Positions 47,988 to 57,258 of a stretch of 64,000 bases of DNA are shown here, piece by piece. The first letter of the stretch is position 1; each line of letters begins with the position of its first letter. The notes under the pieces were generated by a model. The model saw nothing but the letters and a program-made list of their open reading frames with translations, was not told the DNA's origin and made no database searches. The position numbers and the translations under genes were made by a program. Source of the stretch: PALSA-693 sp963729695 (GTDB taxonomy: Bacteria > Actinomycetota > Acidimicrobiia > Acidimicrobiales > Palsa-688); NCBI GenBank assembly GCA_963729695.1, contig CAVSOT010000005.1, forward strand, positions 1 through 64,000, written 5' to 3'.

Positions 47988-50687
47988 TCACTTCGGCGGT
48001 GACGAGGCGCGCCCGGTGGCCAGGAGCCGCAGCTGGCGTGCTTGTTGCACGGCCGAACTGCGGTCATTGGCGCCGAGCTTGGAGTAGATACTGCGGATAT
48101 GCGTGTTGACCGTGTTGACGGAGACGTGGAGGGATCGGGCGATGTCGGGCCGGGTGAGATTTGTTGGGAGGAATCGCAGCACCCGTAGCTCGCTTGGGCT
48201 GAGCTCGTCCGGTTGCGGTCGCCGCTGCCGGTCAGAGCGGGGCGCCGGGGCGCTTCGTACTAGGTCAAGGACATCGGCGAGCAGCGCGTTGTGCGCGGTT
48301 TGGTGACGTGGAAGGGCGTCGAGGAGCTCCCCCGCGTTGTACATGGCAAACGGGAAGATCAGCCTGTCCGGCTCGGCGGCAGCGAGGGCGGCTTCGGCCG
48401 CGGCAGCGGCCGCGGATCGATCGCCCAGAGCTAGGTGGGCGAGGCCTGCGAGCACATGTGCTTCGACGAGTGCGTACGCCGGGAAGCCGAGCGGCGGCAT
48501 GAAGTCCTGAAACTCTCCGAGGGCGGCTAGCGCCCCGGCCGGGTCTCCTTCCGCCACGCTGATTGCTGCTCGCCCGAGGTCAATGGCGTCCATGCGCTCG
48601 TGTTCGGCGGAGAACCCGTCGAGCGTTGTGCGCGCTTCGTCTGGCATCCCGAGACGAGCTTCTGTGGCCGCGAGCCACTCGGCGACCACCCGTCCGAGAA
48701 TGTGTGCACCGCTGAGATGCGACTGCGCCTGCACTGCCGCGGTTAACGCCGCCAGTGCCGATTGATGCTCGCCGCGACCGGCGTGCAACATGCCCGTCGC
48801 CAGGTGCAGCAGCACCGCGACGGCGGGGTCGATGTCTGCCTGGACGACTTCCCAACCGCGGCGGAGCCAACGCTCTCCCTCTTCGAACTCGCCTGTCCAC
48901 ACCTCTATGGAGGCCACCGCCCCCAACGCCGGCGCGAGAACCGGGCGATCGCTGAAGCCGTAGCGCTCAGCGAGGGCTACGGCGTGACGACCGCGTTCGC
49001 GTGCGGTCGCGAGCGAGACGGACGGAAACGCTTGATAGGCGAGGCAGGCGACCTCCAGGTAGGGTCGGCCGATCGCTTGGGCGAGCGTCGCTCCTTCGGT
49101 CACGTGCCGCTCGGCGGCGGCGAATTGGCCGGACCACGTCTCGACGATCCCCAGGTTCATTAGGGCGACGGCGCGCAACTCGGTGTCCATCCCGATCAGG
49201 TCATTCGACCCATCCGCGGTCGAGGTATCGAGCTCCTTCACTTGCTCGACTACTTCTGCGAACTGGCCGCTTCGCCGTGCGAGCGCCAACCGCAGGGACG
49301 CATTTGCTATCGCCAGGCGACGGCGGCGGGCAGGCGGTGCGTTCTCCGCGTGGGATTCGGCCACGACCAGCTGAGCCGATGCGCCCTCCAGCCGTCCCTC
49401 CGCCAGCTGCGTGGCTGCGTGAGCCAACGCCAGCTCAGGCTGCTCAGCCGACGCTCCGGCGGGGAACGCCCGCAACAGCGCGGCGATACTGGCTTCCTGA
49501 CCGTCGAGCGTCAGGCTGAACAAGTGGTCCGCGAGGAGCCGGGCGGCATCGGGCCAGTCGCCGGCCGCGAGCGTGTGTCGAACGGCCTCGACGACCTGAC
49601 CGTGATCAGCGAACCAGGCTGCGGCCATGCGGTGGAGGTCAGGGATTTCCCCAGCGAACGTTCGGCGAAGTTCCAAGCGCAAGAAATCCGCCAGAAGCTG
49701 GTGGTAGCGAAACCACGTGCGCTGGGCGTCAAGCGACATGACGAATGCGTTGGCGTCCTCGAGTGCCAGCAGTATCTGCTCACAGCCCGGGCGGCCAGCC
49801 AGCAGGTCGGCCAGCTCGCCGTTCAACCGATCGGCCACCGAGGTCCGCAACAGCATGCTCCGAACCTCGATGGACTGGCGTTCGAGCATCTCGGCCATCA
49901 GGTAATCCCCGATCGCCCTGTCGGTCCCGGAGAACTCATCCACGAAACGGTCCGGTTCCGGGTGACTGCGGAGAGAGATCACAGCGAGGCGCAGACCAGC
50001 CGCCCAACCCTCAGTGCGTCCGTGCAAGGCGGCTGCCCCGGAATCGGACAGATTGATCTCCGAAGCGGCGAGCAGGTCCCGTGTCTCGCCCGGGGTGAAC
50101 CGCAGATCGCCGGCCCGAAGCTCGGCGACCTCGTCGGCCAGTCTGAGCTGGTGCAGTCTGATCGGCGGATCGCGGCGGGACGACAACACCACCCGCGCGG
50201 ACTCCGGAAGAACGCCAAGCAAGTGCTCTAGCTGCGAGAGGGCGTCAGTGGAAGTCAGCTCGTGCAGATCGTCTACGACCAACACCACGATTCCGGCCTC
50301 CTTGGCCAGTTCCGACGCAACCGTGTCGACCATCACCCCGCCGTCAAAATCGGGCATAGCCGCCTGCCTTGCGGAATCAGCCGTGGCGTCCGTTTGACTG
50401 ATGGCGTCCAAGACGGCGAGCCAGAACTGCTGCGCATCCTGCTGGTCGCGGGGCACCGACACGAAGGCGATCCGACGATCCTTGCTCTCACGGTCAGACC
50501 ACGCCCGTAGAAGCGAGGTCTTCCCGCTCCCTGGAGGCGCCGAGATGACTGTCACCTTCTTCAGGGCGGCGCGATCCAGCGCGGCCAACAGGCCATCACG
50601 ACGAAGCAGACCCGCGGGGACCGAGACGCTCGTCGAAGCCGGCCGGGATTGGGGCGCTGCCCGTGGTGTCGTCGCCACACGGATCAT
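47988..50687 (-). CDS. MalT/LAL-type LuxR-family transcriptional regulator
   Basis: An 899-residue STAND-class regulator. Near the N-terminus is a Walker A site SAPPGSGKTS (K56, T57), with VVLVVDDLHELT as Walker B near residues 130-141. Long helical, TPR-like repeats occupy the middle (about 380-800). A C-terminal LuxR helix-turn-helix (about 828-885) reads LSPSELRVLRFLPTNLTRPDIARSLHVSVNTVNTHI. Such proteins use ATP and an inducer to activate target promoters. It is divergent from the MFS gene at 51099, whose intergenic region carries an inverted repeat and a 19-bp duplication. Confidence 0.93.
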   Translation of the reverse strand: MIRVATTPRAAPQSRPASTSVSVPAGLLRRDGLLAALDRAALKKVTVISAPPGSGKTSLLRAWSDRESKDRRIAFVSVPRDQQDAQQFWLAVLDAISQTDATADSARQAAMPDFDGGVMVDTVASELAKEAGIVVLVVDDLHELTSTDALSQLEHLLGVLPESARVVLSSRRDPPIRLHQLRLADEVAELRAGDLRFTPGETRDLLAASEINLSDSGAAALHGRTEGWAAGLRLAVISLRSHPEPDRFVDEFSGTDRAIGDYLMAEMLERQSIEVRSMLLRTSVADRLNGELADLLAGRPGCEQILLALEDANAFVMSLDAQRTWFRYHQLLADFLRLELRRTFAGEIPDLHRMAAAWFADHGQVVEAVRHTLAAGDWPDAARLLADHLFSLTLDGQEASIAALLRAFPAGASAEQPELALAHAATQLAEGRLEGASAQLVVAESHAENAPPARRRRLAIANASLRLALARRSGQFAEVVEQVKELDTSTADGSNDLIGMDTELRAVALMNLGIVETWSGQFAAAERHVTEGATLAQAIGRPYLEVACLAYQAFPSVSLATARERGRHAVALAERYGFSDRPVLAPALGAVASIEVWTGEFEEGERWLRRGWEVVQADIDPAVAVLLHLATGMLHAGRGEHQSALAALTAAVQAQSHLSGAHILGRVVAEWLAATEARLGMPDEARTTLDGFSAEHERMDAIDLGRAAISVAEGDPAGALAALGEFQDFMPPLGFPAYALVEAHVLAGLAHLALGDRSAAAAAAEAALAAAEPDRLIFPFAMYNAGELLDALPRHQTAHNALLADVLDLVRSAPAPRSDRQRRPQPDELSPSELRVLRFLPTNLTRPDIARSLHVSVNTVNTHIRSIYSKLGANDRSSAVQQARQLRLLATGRASSPPK

Positions 50688-50825
50688 TTTCGCACGTCAC
50701 AGGCTCATCGCACGCCCCGATTGCCGCGCCCGCCTCCCCGCCACCAAACTTGGCTCAGCGGGACAATCTGCAGAATCCCGGGCCCTGGAAGTGGGCGTCC
50801 GGCAAGACTTGTGCCGCCGGAGGGA

Positions 50826-50844
50826 ATCACCAACATCTGGTGAT
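50826..50844. promoter_or_regulatory. ATCACCA-N5-TGGTGAT inverted repeat
   Basis: This perfect 7-bp inverted repeat is 139-157 bp upstream of the luxR start and about 255 bp before the MFS start. ATCTGGTGAT inside it recurs near 47957, upstream of the small gene, suggesting a local operator of the LuxR protein or another factor. Confidence 0.4.
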
Positions 50845-50865
50845 GGCGGCTCACCTGGGTCGGGG

Positions 50866-50903
50866 CGATCGTGGGATTCGATGACGATCGTGGGATTCGA
50901 TGA
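50866..50903. repeat. 19-bp perfect tandem duplication
   Basis: CGATCGTGGGATTCGATGA occurs twice with no gap. The repeat is in the shared luxR/MFS promoter region. It might be a tandem activator site or a recent duplication. Confidence 0.8.
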
Positions 50904-51098
50904 AAAGTGCTAGCAGAACCACCGACTGTGTCCCATCGTCCTTGAGTCGGCAATGAATCCGGGAGGCGGTGTAGGTCCTCTCGAGCTCATCAGCCGGGGA
51001 TCGGGATGACAGCCTCGACCCGAGACCTGGTCACCCAGGTCAAGTAGTCCTCCCCTCACCAAATGGCCAAACGCCCATCGGTTCAAGGAGTCAACAAC

Positions 51099-52613
51099 AT
51101 GAACACGGCGCTTAGTGGCAGCACCGGCGACGAAACGAACGGGACGATGCCCGTCAGTCCGGCTGAGGTCGGAGCCAACCCGAGACGCTGGTCCATCCTG
51201 GCTATCGTTGTCATCGCCCAGCTGATGGTGGTGCTCGATGCCTCGATCGTGACCATCGCACTGCCGTCGGCTCAGCGAGCCCTCCATATCTCGGTCGCCA
51301 ACCGACAGTGGGTAATAACGGCCTACACGTTGGCGTTCGGCGGGCTACTGCTCCTCGGCGGTCGCATCGCCGACTTCGGGGGCCGGCGGCGGATGCTCGT
51401 CGTGGGACTGATCGGCTTCGCAGCTGCCTCGGCCCTGGGCGGCTCGGCGGTCGATCAGGCCATGCTCTTCGGATCCCGAGCGCTGCAGGGCGCGTTTGCC
51501 GCGTTAATGGCCCCCGCCGCGCTGTCCATCTTGACCACCACCTTTCAGAACAACCCGGCCGAGCGGGCCAAAGCCTTCGGCGCCTACGGAGCCGTCTCGG
51601 GTGCCGGAGCCGCCATTGGCGTGCTGGCGGGCGGGGTCCTGACCGAGTACGCGTCGTGGCGATGGTGCCTTCTGATCAACGTTCCCATCGCCTTGCTGGC
51701 AGCAGTAGCAGGTCGGCGGGTTATCAGTGAGAGCCGGATCAGCGGGACGACCCGATACGACATCCCAGGCGCGCTGCTCTCGACGGCTGGATTGGTCAGC
51801 CTCGTCTACGGATTCACCAAGGCCGTCACCGACGGTTGGTCCTCGGCAACCACGCTCACGCTGATCGCGGTGGGCGTGATCCTTCTCACTACGTTTGTCG
51901 TGGCAGAGGCTCGCTCCGCCTCGCCGCTGCTACCGCTGCGAGTTGTCGCGGAACGAAATCGGGGTGGGTCTTACCTGGCGGCACTGCTCCTCGTCGTCGG
52001 CATGTTCGCCATGTTCATCTTCGTGAGCTACTACATGCAGCAGATTCTTCATTACTCAGCGGCCAAAGCCGGGGTCGCCTTCCTCCCCTTCGCCCTCGGC
52101 GTGATCGTCGCCGCCGGGGCGGCAACCAACTTGCTGCCCAGGGTCGGACCTCGCGTCGCCATCACCGCCGGCCTTGTCCTGTCTGCCCTGGGTCTGTTGT
52201 GGCTGACCCAGATCGGTGTGCACACGTCGTACTGGACCCACCTGCTACCCCAGCAGATAGTCATGAGCCTTGGGCTCGGTCTGGCCTTCCCCGCTCTGAG
52301 CAGTACCGCCCTGACCAAGGTGCGTGAGCGAGACTCCGGTGTGGCCAGTGCGATGGTGAACACCACCCAGCAAGTCGGCGCATCCCTGGGTGCCGCCCTC
52401 CTCAACACCGTCGCTGCCACCGCCACGGCGAACTACATCGCATCCCGCGGACCGCGATTCGCCCCCTACGCTGTCGTACACGGGTTCTCAGTTGCCTTTG
52501 CCGTAGGGGCCATAATCGTGGGTGCAGGCGCCATCGCCAGCGCCGTGTTGGTTCAGCCGACGGCGAAGAATCTTTCGGACCCGACCGCACAGCCTGCATT
52601 TAGCGAGGGGTAG
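51099..52613 (+). CDS. DHA2-family MFS transporter
   Basis: A 504-residue 14-helix efflux protein. TM1 has QLMVVLDASIVTIALP, motif A is GGRIADFGGRRRM, and motif C-like GAVSGAGAAIGVLAGG lies in TM5. The ATG at 51099 follows AAGGAG at ideal spacing. It is most like the MFS at 24423 among those in the window. It diverges from a MalT-type regulator that may control it. Confidence 0.93.
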   Translation: MNTALSGSTGDETNGTMPVSPAEVGANPRRWSILAIVVIAQLMVVLDASIVTIALPSAQRALHISVANRQWVITAYTLAFGGLLLLGGRIADFGGRRRMLVVGLIGFAAASALGGSAVDQAMLFGSRALQGAFAALMAPAALSILTTTFQNNPAERAKAFGAYGAVSGAGAAIGVLAGGVLTEYASWRWCLLINVPIALLAAVAGRRVISESRISGTTRYDIPGALLSTAGLVSLVYGFTKAVTDGWSSATTLTLIAVGVILLTTFVVAEARSASPLLPLRVVAERNRGGSYLAALLLVVGMFAMFIFVSYYMQQILHYSAAKAGVAFLPFALGVIVAAGAATNLLPRVGPRVAITAGLVLSALGLLWLTQIGVHTSYWTHLLPQQIVMSLGLGLAFPALSSTALTKVRERDSGVASAMVNTTQQVGASLGAALLNTVAATATANYIASRGPRFAPYAVVHGFSVAFAVGAIIVGAGAIASAVLVQPTAKNLSDPTAQPAFSEG

Positions 52614-52624
52614 ACAACCGACCT

Positions 52625-53623
52625 TCAGCTCGAGGTCTCCGGATCCCATAGAACAAGAGCTTGACCGTTGAGTCTCGGGAGTCGCACGACGACGCCGAGG
52701 TAGGTCCCTGTGAAGAAATTGAAGGCAATAACGTGATCTTGTCCGACGCAATAGAGACGTCCGTCGGATCCGAACCGCAATCCACGCGGCCTCGCGAAAC
52801 CTAGAGGCGGGTCAGGCGCAAACACGCGGGTCAACGCCCCTGTGGAGTGGTCGTATTCGCGGACGCTGGAAGTCGCGTGCCTTGCTCCGAAGGGCCACTC
52901 GCTGCTGACGACGATGTTGCCGTTCGGAGCGACGACAAGATCGAGGGGGCTCAGCTCGGGGTCGTCGGTGAGTTGGGGTGTGCGCAGAGCTCCTCGGTGG
53001 TCGAACACGGCGATCGTGTTGTCGCCCTCACCTGAAGGACCCACGCCTGAGGCCAGATAGAGATCACCGTCGGGTCCGAAGCCGAAACCCCGAGGAAAGG
53101 GAACGATCCCGTCAGGAAGAATCGCTTCGCCTACACGGTCGAGACGAGGTGGGAGGGCAAGTATCGTCCGGCGTCGCCGTAGCCCGCCGTAGTAGCGGCC
53201 GTCGGGTCCGAACACTGCTCCGCCCGGGTCGAGGTCATCGATCATGGCCGCCAGCGGCAGGTCCTCAGTCATGGGTTGGCCGCCGGTTGGACCGTAGCCG
53301 TAGATGTTCTCCAGGGTCACCAGCAGGGCATTCGCACGTTCAGCGGCGGCCAGCACTCCTCGTTGCAGCGGCGGAAACAGTTTCGGCCAGCCGGTATAGG
53401 GGGCGTTGAGACACTGGTAGATCACTGTTGCGCCTTTGGCCGCGTCGGCCGCCGCTCTGGGATCGGTCGCGTCCGCGGCCCGCCAGTCGACAGTGTCGGC
53501 CAGGGTCGCCGGACGATGGCGCGAGACGGTCCGCACGGCGACACCCTGAGCCGCTAATCGGGCGGCGAGGGCGACGCCCACTTGTCCGGTGCCGAAGACG
53601 ACGTGCAGCGGGTCCTCATCCAT
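52625..53623 (-). CDS. In-frame fusion: NAD-dependent epimerase N-terminus + NHL/beta-propeller C-terminus
   Basis: A 332-residue frame. Residues 1-126 are the Rossmann half of an extended-SDR epimerase (HVVFGTGQVGVALAARL; YQCLNAPYTGWPKLFPPL; ENIYGYGPTGGQPMTED). After DLPLAA the sequence changes to an NHL/SMP-30-type propeller (PGGAVFGPDGRYYGGLRRR; FPRGFGFGPDGDLYLASG; DLVVAPNGNIVVSSEWPFG; RPRGLRFGSDGRLYCVG). The epimerase lacks its YxxxK active site and the propeller has about four blades instead of six. The open frame crosses the junction without a shift. ATG at 53623 is chosen. It converges with the MFS gene at its 3' end. Confidence 0.75.
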   Translation of the reverse strand: MDEDPLHVVFGTGQVGVALAARLAAQGVAVRTVSRHRPATLADTVDWRAADATDPRAAADAAKGATVIYQCLNAPYTGWPKLFPPLQRGVLAAAERANALLVTLENIYGYGPTGGQPMTEDLPLAAMIDDLDPGGAVFGPDGRYYGGLRRRRTILALPPRLDRVGEAILPDGIVPFPRGFGFGPDGDLYLASGVGPSGEGDNTIAVFDHRGALRTPQLTDDPELSPLDLVVAPNGNIVVSSEWPFGARHATSSVREYDHSTGALTRVFAPDPPLGFARPRGLRFGSDGRLYCVGQDHVIAFNFFTGTYLGVVVRLPRLNGQALVLWDPETSS

Positions 53624-53995
53624 CGACAACAGTCCCGGGCTTCGATGTCTGCGCGCTGCGGCGGAGAGGATCGAGGCCATCCGCGGGACGAGCCCGCTGG
53701 CGGCGGGGGACAAGGCACGTGCGTGCTGTTCCCACGTTGTTCTCCTGTCAAGTTGACGGGCCAGCTCTAGATCGGCGGCATGGCCCTGGCGCCGTGGTTG
53801 GGGTCATAACCCTTGGCGCAGGCGACCGGGGTCCGGAGTCGGAACCGTCAACGGCGGCCCACGCAGAGGAGGGCCTGCTCTCACCGTACACCGCGATGGG
53901 ACCGCCCGCTGACCAGCACGACGCCACCACCGACCAGGACCGCGCCGAAACGGCCGCGAGGGAGCACGCGGATCGGGCAATCGGCGCCGCGGACG

Positions 53996-54907
53996 TCAGC
54001 GCTTAGTTATTGCGTCGCGGACGGCCGGCACGACTTCGTGGGCCCAGAGGTTCAGCGTCGTGTTGCTGATGATGTCGCCGGGAGCGACCAGGTAGATGAA
54101 GGCGGCGGCATCCCGTTCGAGCACCGCGAGTGTCAGTTCGTCTATCCATTGCGTGACTGCACCTCCAATCCAGCGGCCGTCATCGTCGCGGCACGCCGGT
54201 AGTGGCTCCCGGGTAATGCGCCCTGTCACGTTGTAGATCGTGTCAACAGCGCTGGGGTCTCTCCCGACCGACGCAGCCGCTTCGTCGACGACTGGTCGCG
54301 ACTCAGCAACCAGCGGACTTCGCCAATCGGCAAGATGGCCCGGTATCCATCCGTCGGCGTGACGGCCGCAAACCGCCAAGGTCTTCGGGCCGAGCGCTCC
54401 GACCCAGATCGGCGGCGTCGCTACGGCCGAGGGTGCCAGTTCAGTTACCTGGTAGAACTCGCCTTCGAACGTGACGGCGTCGCCGCCGCCAGAGAGCGCT
54501 CTTACCACGATGATCGCCTCTTCCAGCGCTCGTACCCTGGCCGAGGGCGACAGGCGGGGCCCACCGAGCGCGACGATCTCTTCCCACAGCCCACCCGCGC
54601 CGATACCGAGAACGAAACGGCCGCCAGACACGGCGGACAGTCCTGTAGCGGTCCGGGCCAGGATCGGAGCGGGGCGACTGAGCAGGTTGGTCATGACCGC
54701 TGCTGCGGTGACGTTGGTGGTCGCGCCCAGGACGAATGAGAGCGTGGCGTAGGCGTCGATGCGTTCGGCGAAGTAGGGGTGGTCGGTGAGACTGACAAGG
54801 TCGAGACCGGCCTCGTCGCAGACCCGGGCGTGCCGGAGGATCTCGCTCACCTGATCAACCCCGGTTTCGAGCCCGACACCGAAAAGTGCGCCATGGTCGC
54901 GAGTCAT
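53996..54907 (-). CDS. LLM-class flavin-dependent oxidoreductase
   Basis: A 303-residue luciferase-like monooxygenase: GLETGVDQVSEILRHARVCDEAGLDLVSLTDHPYFAERIDAYATLSFVLGAT, LLSRPAPILARTATGLSAVSGGRFVLGIGAGGLWEE, and PIWVGALGPKTLAVCGRHADGWIPG. These family segments bind F420 or FMN. ATG at 54907 is chosen; a GTG ten codons earlier is possible. It differs in subgroup from 33838. It is monocistronic and substrates are unknown. Confidence 0.9.
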   Translation of the reverse strand: MTRDHGALFGVGLETGVDQVSEILRHARVCDEAGLDLVSLTDHPYFAERIDAYATLSFVLGATTNVTAAAVMTNLLSRPAPILARTATGLSAVSGGRFVLGIGAGGLWEEIVALGGPRLSPSARVRALEEAIIVVRALSGGGDAVTFEGEFYQVTELAPSAVATPPIWVGALGPKTLAVCGRHADGWIPGHLADWRSPLVAESRPVVDEAAASVGRDPSAVDTIYNVTGRITREPLPACRDDDGRWIGGAVTQWIDELTLAVLERDAAAFIYLVAPGDIISNTTLNLWAHEVVPAVRDAITKR

Positions 54908-55142
54908 AACGAACAGCGTAAGCCCCCTGCTGATCACCCCTCGGCCTTGGACGGCGCCGCGACCGAATGCTCACAATCTCGGGGCACGATCCGGAGGCGC
55001 GTTCGGCTGTCCGCCAGCGATGTTCCCCCCATACCGACGCCCGCCAGATGGACCGATGACCGCGTTGGGCGGCAGATGTGGGAGACTGCGTTCCCAGGAG
55101 CGTTCGAATCCGACGCTCTCACAACAGGACAGAGGCCACACG

Positions 55143-55430
55143 ATGGCGATGGGTCAGTCACTCCAGTTCTCAGGTTCCAGCATCGACAAGTACGACGAGG
55201 TTCAAGAGGCACTCGGATGGCACGATGGAACAGGCGCACCCGAAGGCCTACTCGCACACGCCGCAGGAGCGACTGAGAATGGCTTCTGCGTGGTGGAATG
55301 GTGGACAGCAGAGAGCGATTGGGACAAGTTCTTCTCGGAGAGGCTCACGCCGGCGTTCGAGAAGGTCGGGGATATTCCTCCGCCCCAGGTAACGCGTTTC
55401 GAGGTGCACTCGACATATACCGCGTCCTGA
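55143..55430 (+). CDS. Small dimeric alpha/beta-barrel-like protein
   Basis: A 95-residue protein with SLQFSGSSIDKYDEVQEALG, GLLAHAAGATENGFCVVEWW and FFSERLTPAFEKVG, the strand-helix-strand layout of small dimeric alpha-beta-barrel (ABM-like) proteins. ATG at 55143 is chosen because the frame upstream has no ribosome site and would add 41 residues without family likeness. Its job is unknown; homologues may be monooxygenase-like or ligand-binding. Confidence 0.7.
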   Translation: MAMGQSLQFSGSSIDKYDEVQEALGWHDGTGAPEGLLAHAAGATENGFCVVEWWTAESDWDKFFSERLTPAFEKVGDIPPPQVTRFEVHSTYTAS

Positions 55431-55670
55431 CTTCCGACGCGCTCGAACGCTGAGCGGGAGCCCGGCCGCCGCATCAGCCCTCGTTCAAGAAATCAGGCAA
55501 CGCCCCGGGCATCACGACCGTGACGCCATTTCACGCTGGCCCGCGAAGCTCACGACGCGGCATTCGGCGAGCATGGGGCATGTTGACCGGGCGGTCACCT
55601 TGCCGGCACAGTTGCGCGGTCGAAGATTGGTATCTGGACGTGCTCACCCGAAGCTGGCGAGACGATTGGC

Positions 55671-56393
55671 TCAGGGGCGGAGGAACGCCTCCACCACAAC
55701 GGGGACCAGTTCGGTTGTGGTCAGGTCGATGTGGGTGGTCCCCGGGAGGACGGCCAGCTGACCATTGGGTAGAAGCTCGGCGGCTTCGACTGCGTTGGGG
55801 ACCAGGATGAAATCGGTGTCGCCGATCAGCACGAGCACCGGCACCTCGATATTCCGGATCTGGTCGTCGCTCCAGCCACCGAATCCGTGGACCAGCGCTA
55901 CCGTCTTCGCCGCGAACGCGTCGAAGTGGGCTGGGTCGGGCGCCACCGCCGCGTAGGCGTCGCGCATGGCGGCGAAGTCGGCGTCGGTTGGGAGGCGCTC
56001 GGGGTGGACCTCGCCTCCTCGGTCGTTGCGGAAGTCGGCCGAGGCCACCACTGCCCGCCGGATCCGTCCGGGGTGGTCGATGAGCAGCTGGTATGTCGTG
56101 AGCCCACCGAGACTGAGCCCGAACACGTCGGTTCGCTCGATGTTGAGGTGGTCGAGCAGGCCCACGACGTCGGAGGCGAGCTGCTCGAAGGTCATGGGTC
56201 GGTCGGTGTCAGCGGTACGGCCGTGGCCCTGTAATTCCATGGCGATCAGCTGGTGGTGCTGGGCCAGGATCGGGATGGTGGTTCCGAAGCTCAGTTCGAC
56301 GGTGAGTAGCCCGCCGTGGAGCAGGACCAGCGGTGGCCCCTCTCCGTGTTGTTCGAAGTAGACGTGGAGCCCGTTGACGTCGGCGTACGGCAT
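55671..56393 (-). CDS. Alpha/beta-fold hydrolase
   Basis: A 240-residue alpha/beta hydrolase. LLHGG (25-29) is the oxyanion site, nucleophile Ser94 is in FGLSLGG, the acid Asp probably lies in LVLIGDTDF, and the catalytic His is in PGTTHIDLT. Length and pattern match esterase/lactonase-like enzymes such as 3-oxoadipate enol-lactonase relatives. It faces the small protein at 55143 and is divergent from DUF899 at 56614. Confidence 0.9.
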   Translation of the reverse strand: MPYADVNGLHVYFEQHGEGPPLVLLHGGLLTVELSFGTTIPILAQHHQLIAMELQGHGRTADTDRPMTFEQLASDVVGLLDHLNIERTDVFGLSLGGLTTYQLLIDHPGRIRRAVVASADFRNDRGGEVHPERLPTDADFAAMRDAYAAVAPDPAHFDAFAAKTVALVHGFGGWSDDQIRNIEVPVLVLIGDTDFILVPNAVEAAELLPNGQLAVLPGTTHIDLTTTELVPVVVEAFLRP

Positions 56394-56613
56394 AGGAACC
56401 AGACGCTACGAGAAAGCTGAACTGATCGGGGCTACGCCACGACGCGAGCGACTACCACCGACCCCGTCCTAGGAGCCCGTTGAACGCGCCGGTGGCCGTG
56501 GGTGACCAGCGCATCAGCACATCGGACGGACCAGCTGAGGTTAACCCTGAGTGGCGATGAGATTTGCCGGGCCGGCTCGTCTGAACCGCCGTAGACCAGA
56601 GAAGGAGAAAGAC

Positions 56614-57258
56614 GTGACCGAAGTATCGGGCGCGGCCGCCCGGCCACCAGTCGTCTCGGCCGACGAATGGGAACGCCAGCGTGACGAACTGCTCCGAGCC
56701 GAGAAGGAAGCCACCCGCACCCTCGACGCCCTCGCGGCCAGACGTCGGCGCCTGCCGATGGTGCGCTTCGACGCGAGCTATGTATTCGACACGGCGGAAG
56801 GCCCGAAGACGCTGCTCGAGCTGTTCGACGGCCGGGACCAACTCGTCGTGTACCAGTTCATGGACAACGGACCGGACGCATACTGTCCTGGTTGCACCCA
56901 CTTTACGAACAACGTCGCCGACCTCGGCACCCTCCACGACACTGGGGTCACGTTCGTGACGGTGTCCAATATGCCGCTCGACCAGATCCAGGAGTACAAG
57001 GCCCGGATGGGCTGGACGGTGCCGTTCGTCTCTTCACGCGGCAACCGGTTTGCCGACGACACGGGCGCGGGGAACCTCTTCAGGCTCACGGCATTCTTGC
57101 GCCACGGCGACGACGTCTACTTGACGTACTCGGCTACCGCCCGGGGCGTGGACCGCCTGCTCTTCTCCAACAACATCCTCGACCTCACCCCCTACGGCCG
57201 GCACGAAGACTGGGAAGACTCGCCCCCCGGGTGGCCGCAGCACCCCACCTACGGGTAG
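56614..57258 (+). CDS. DUF899 (thioredoxin-like) family protein
   Basis: A 214-residue DUF899 protein: RDELLRAEKEATRTLDALAARRRRLP, VRFDASYVFDTAEGPKTLLELFDGRDQLVVYQFM, then YCPGCTHFTNNVADLGTLHDTGVTFVTVS and the final RGVDRLLFSNNILDLTPYGRHEDWEDSP. The CPGC motif recalls the redox site of thioredoxin-like folds, but no activity is established for the family. GTG at 56614 has AAGGAG upstream. It is monocistronic. Confidence 0.9.
   Translation: MTEVSGAAARPPVVSADEWERQRDELLRAEKEATRTLDALAARRRRLPMVRFDASYVFDTAEGPKTLLELFDGRDQLVVYQFMDNGPDAYCPGCTHFTNNVADLGTLHDTGVTFVTVSNMPLDQIQEYKARMGWTVPFVSSRGNRFADDTGAGNLFRLTAFLRHGDDVYLTYSATARGVDRLLFSNNILDLTPYGRHEDWEDSPPGWPQHPTYG

Larger units (their letters stand above)
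50688..51098. other. Divergent promoter region of luxR and MFS genes
   Basis: About 410 bases without a gene. It contains the ATCACCA-N5-TGGTGAT inverted repeat (50826-50844) and two perfect tandem copies of a 19-bp sequence (50866-50884, 50885-50903). The MFS start has AAGGAG upstream. Confidence 0.55.

Noticed and set aside
49242..50231. 329-codon plus-strand open frame opposite luxR
   Set aside because: It is antisense to the clear MalT-type regulator and has no family signal.
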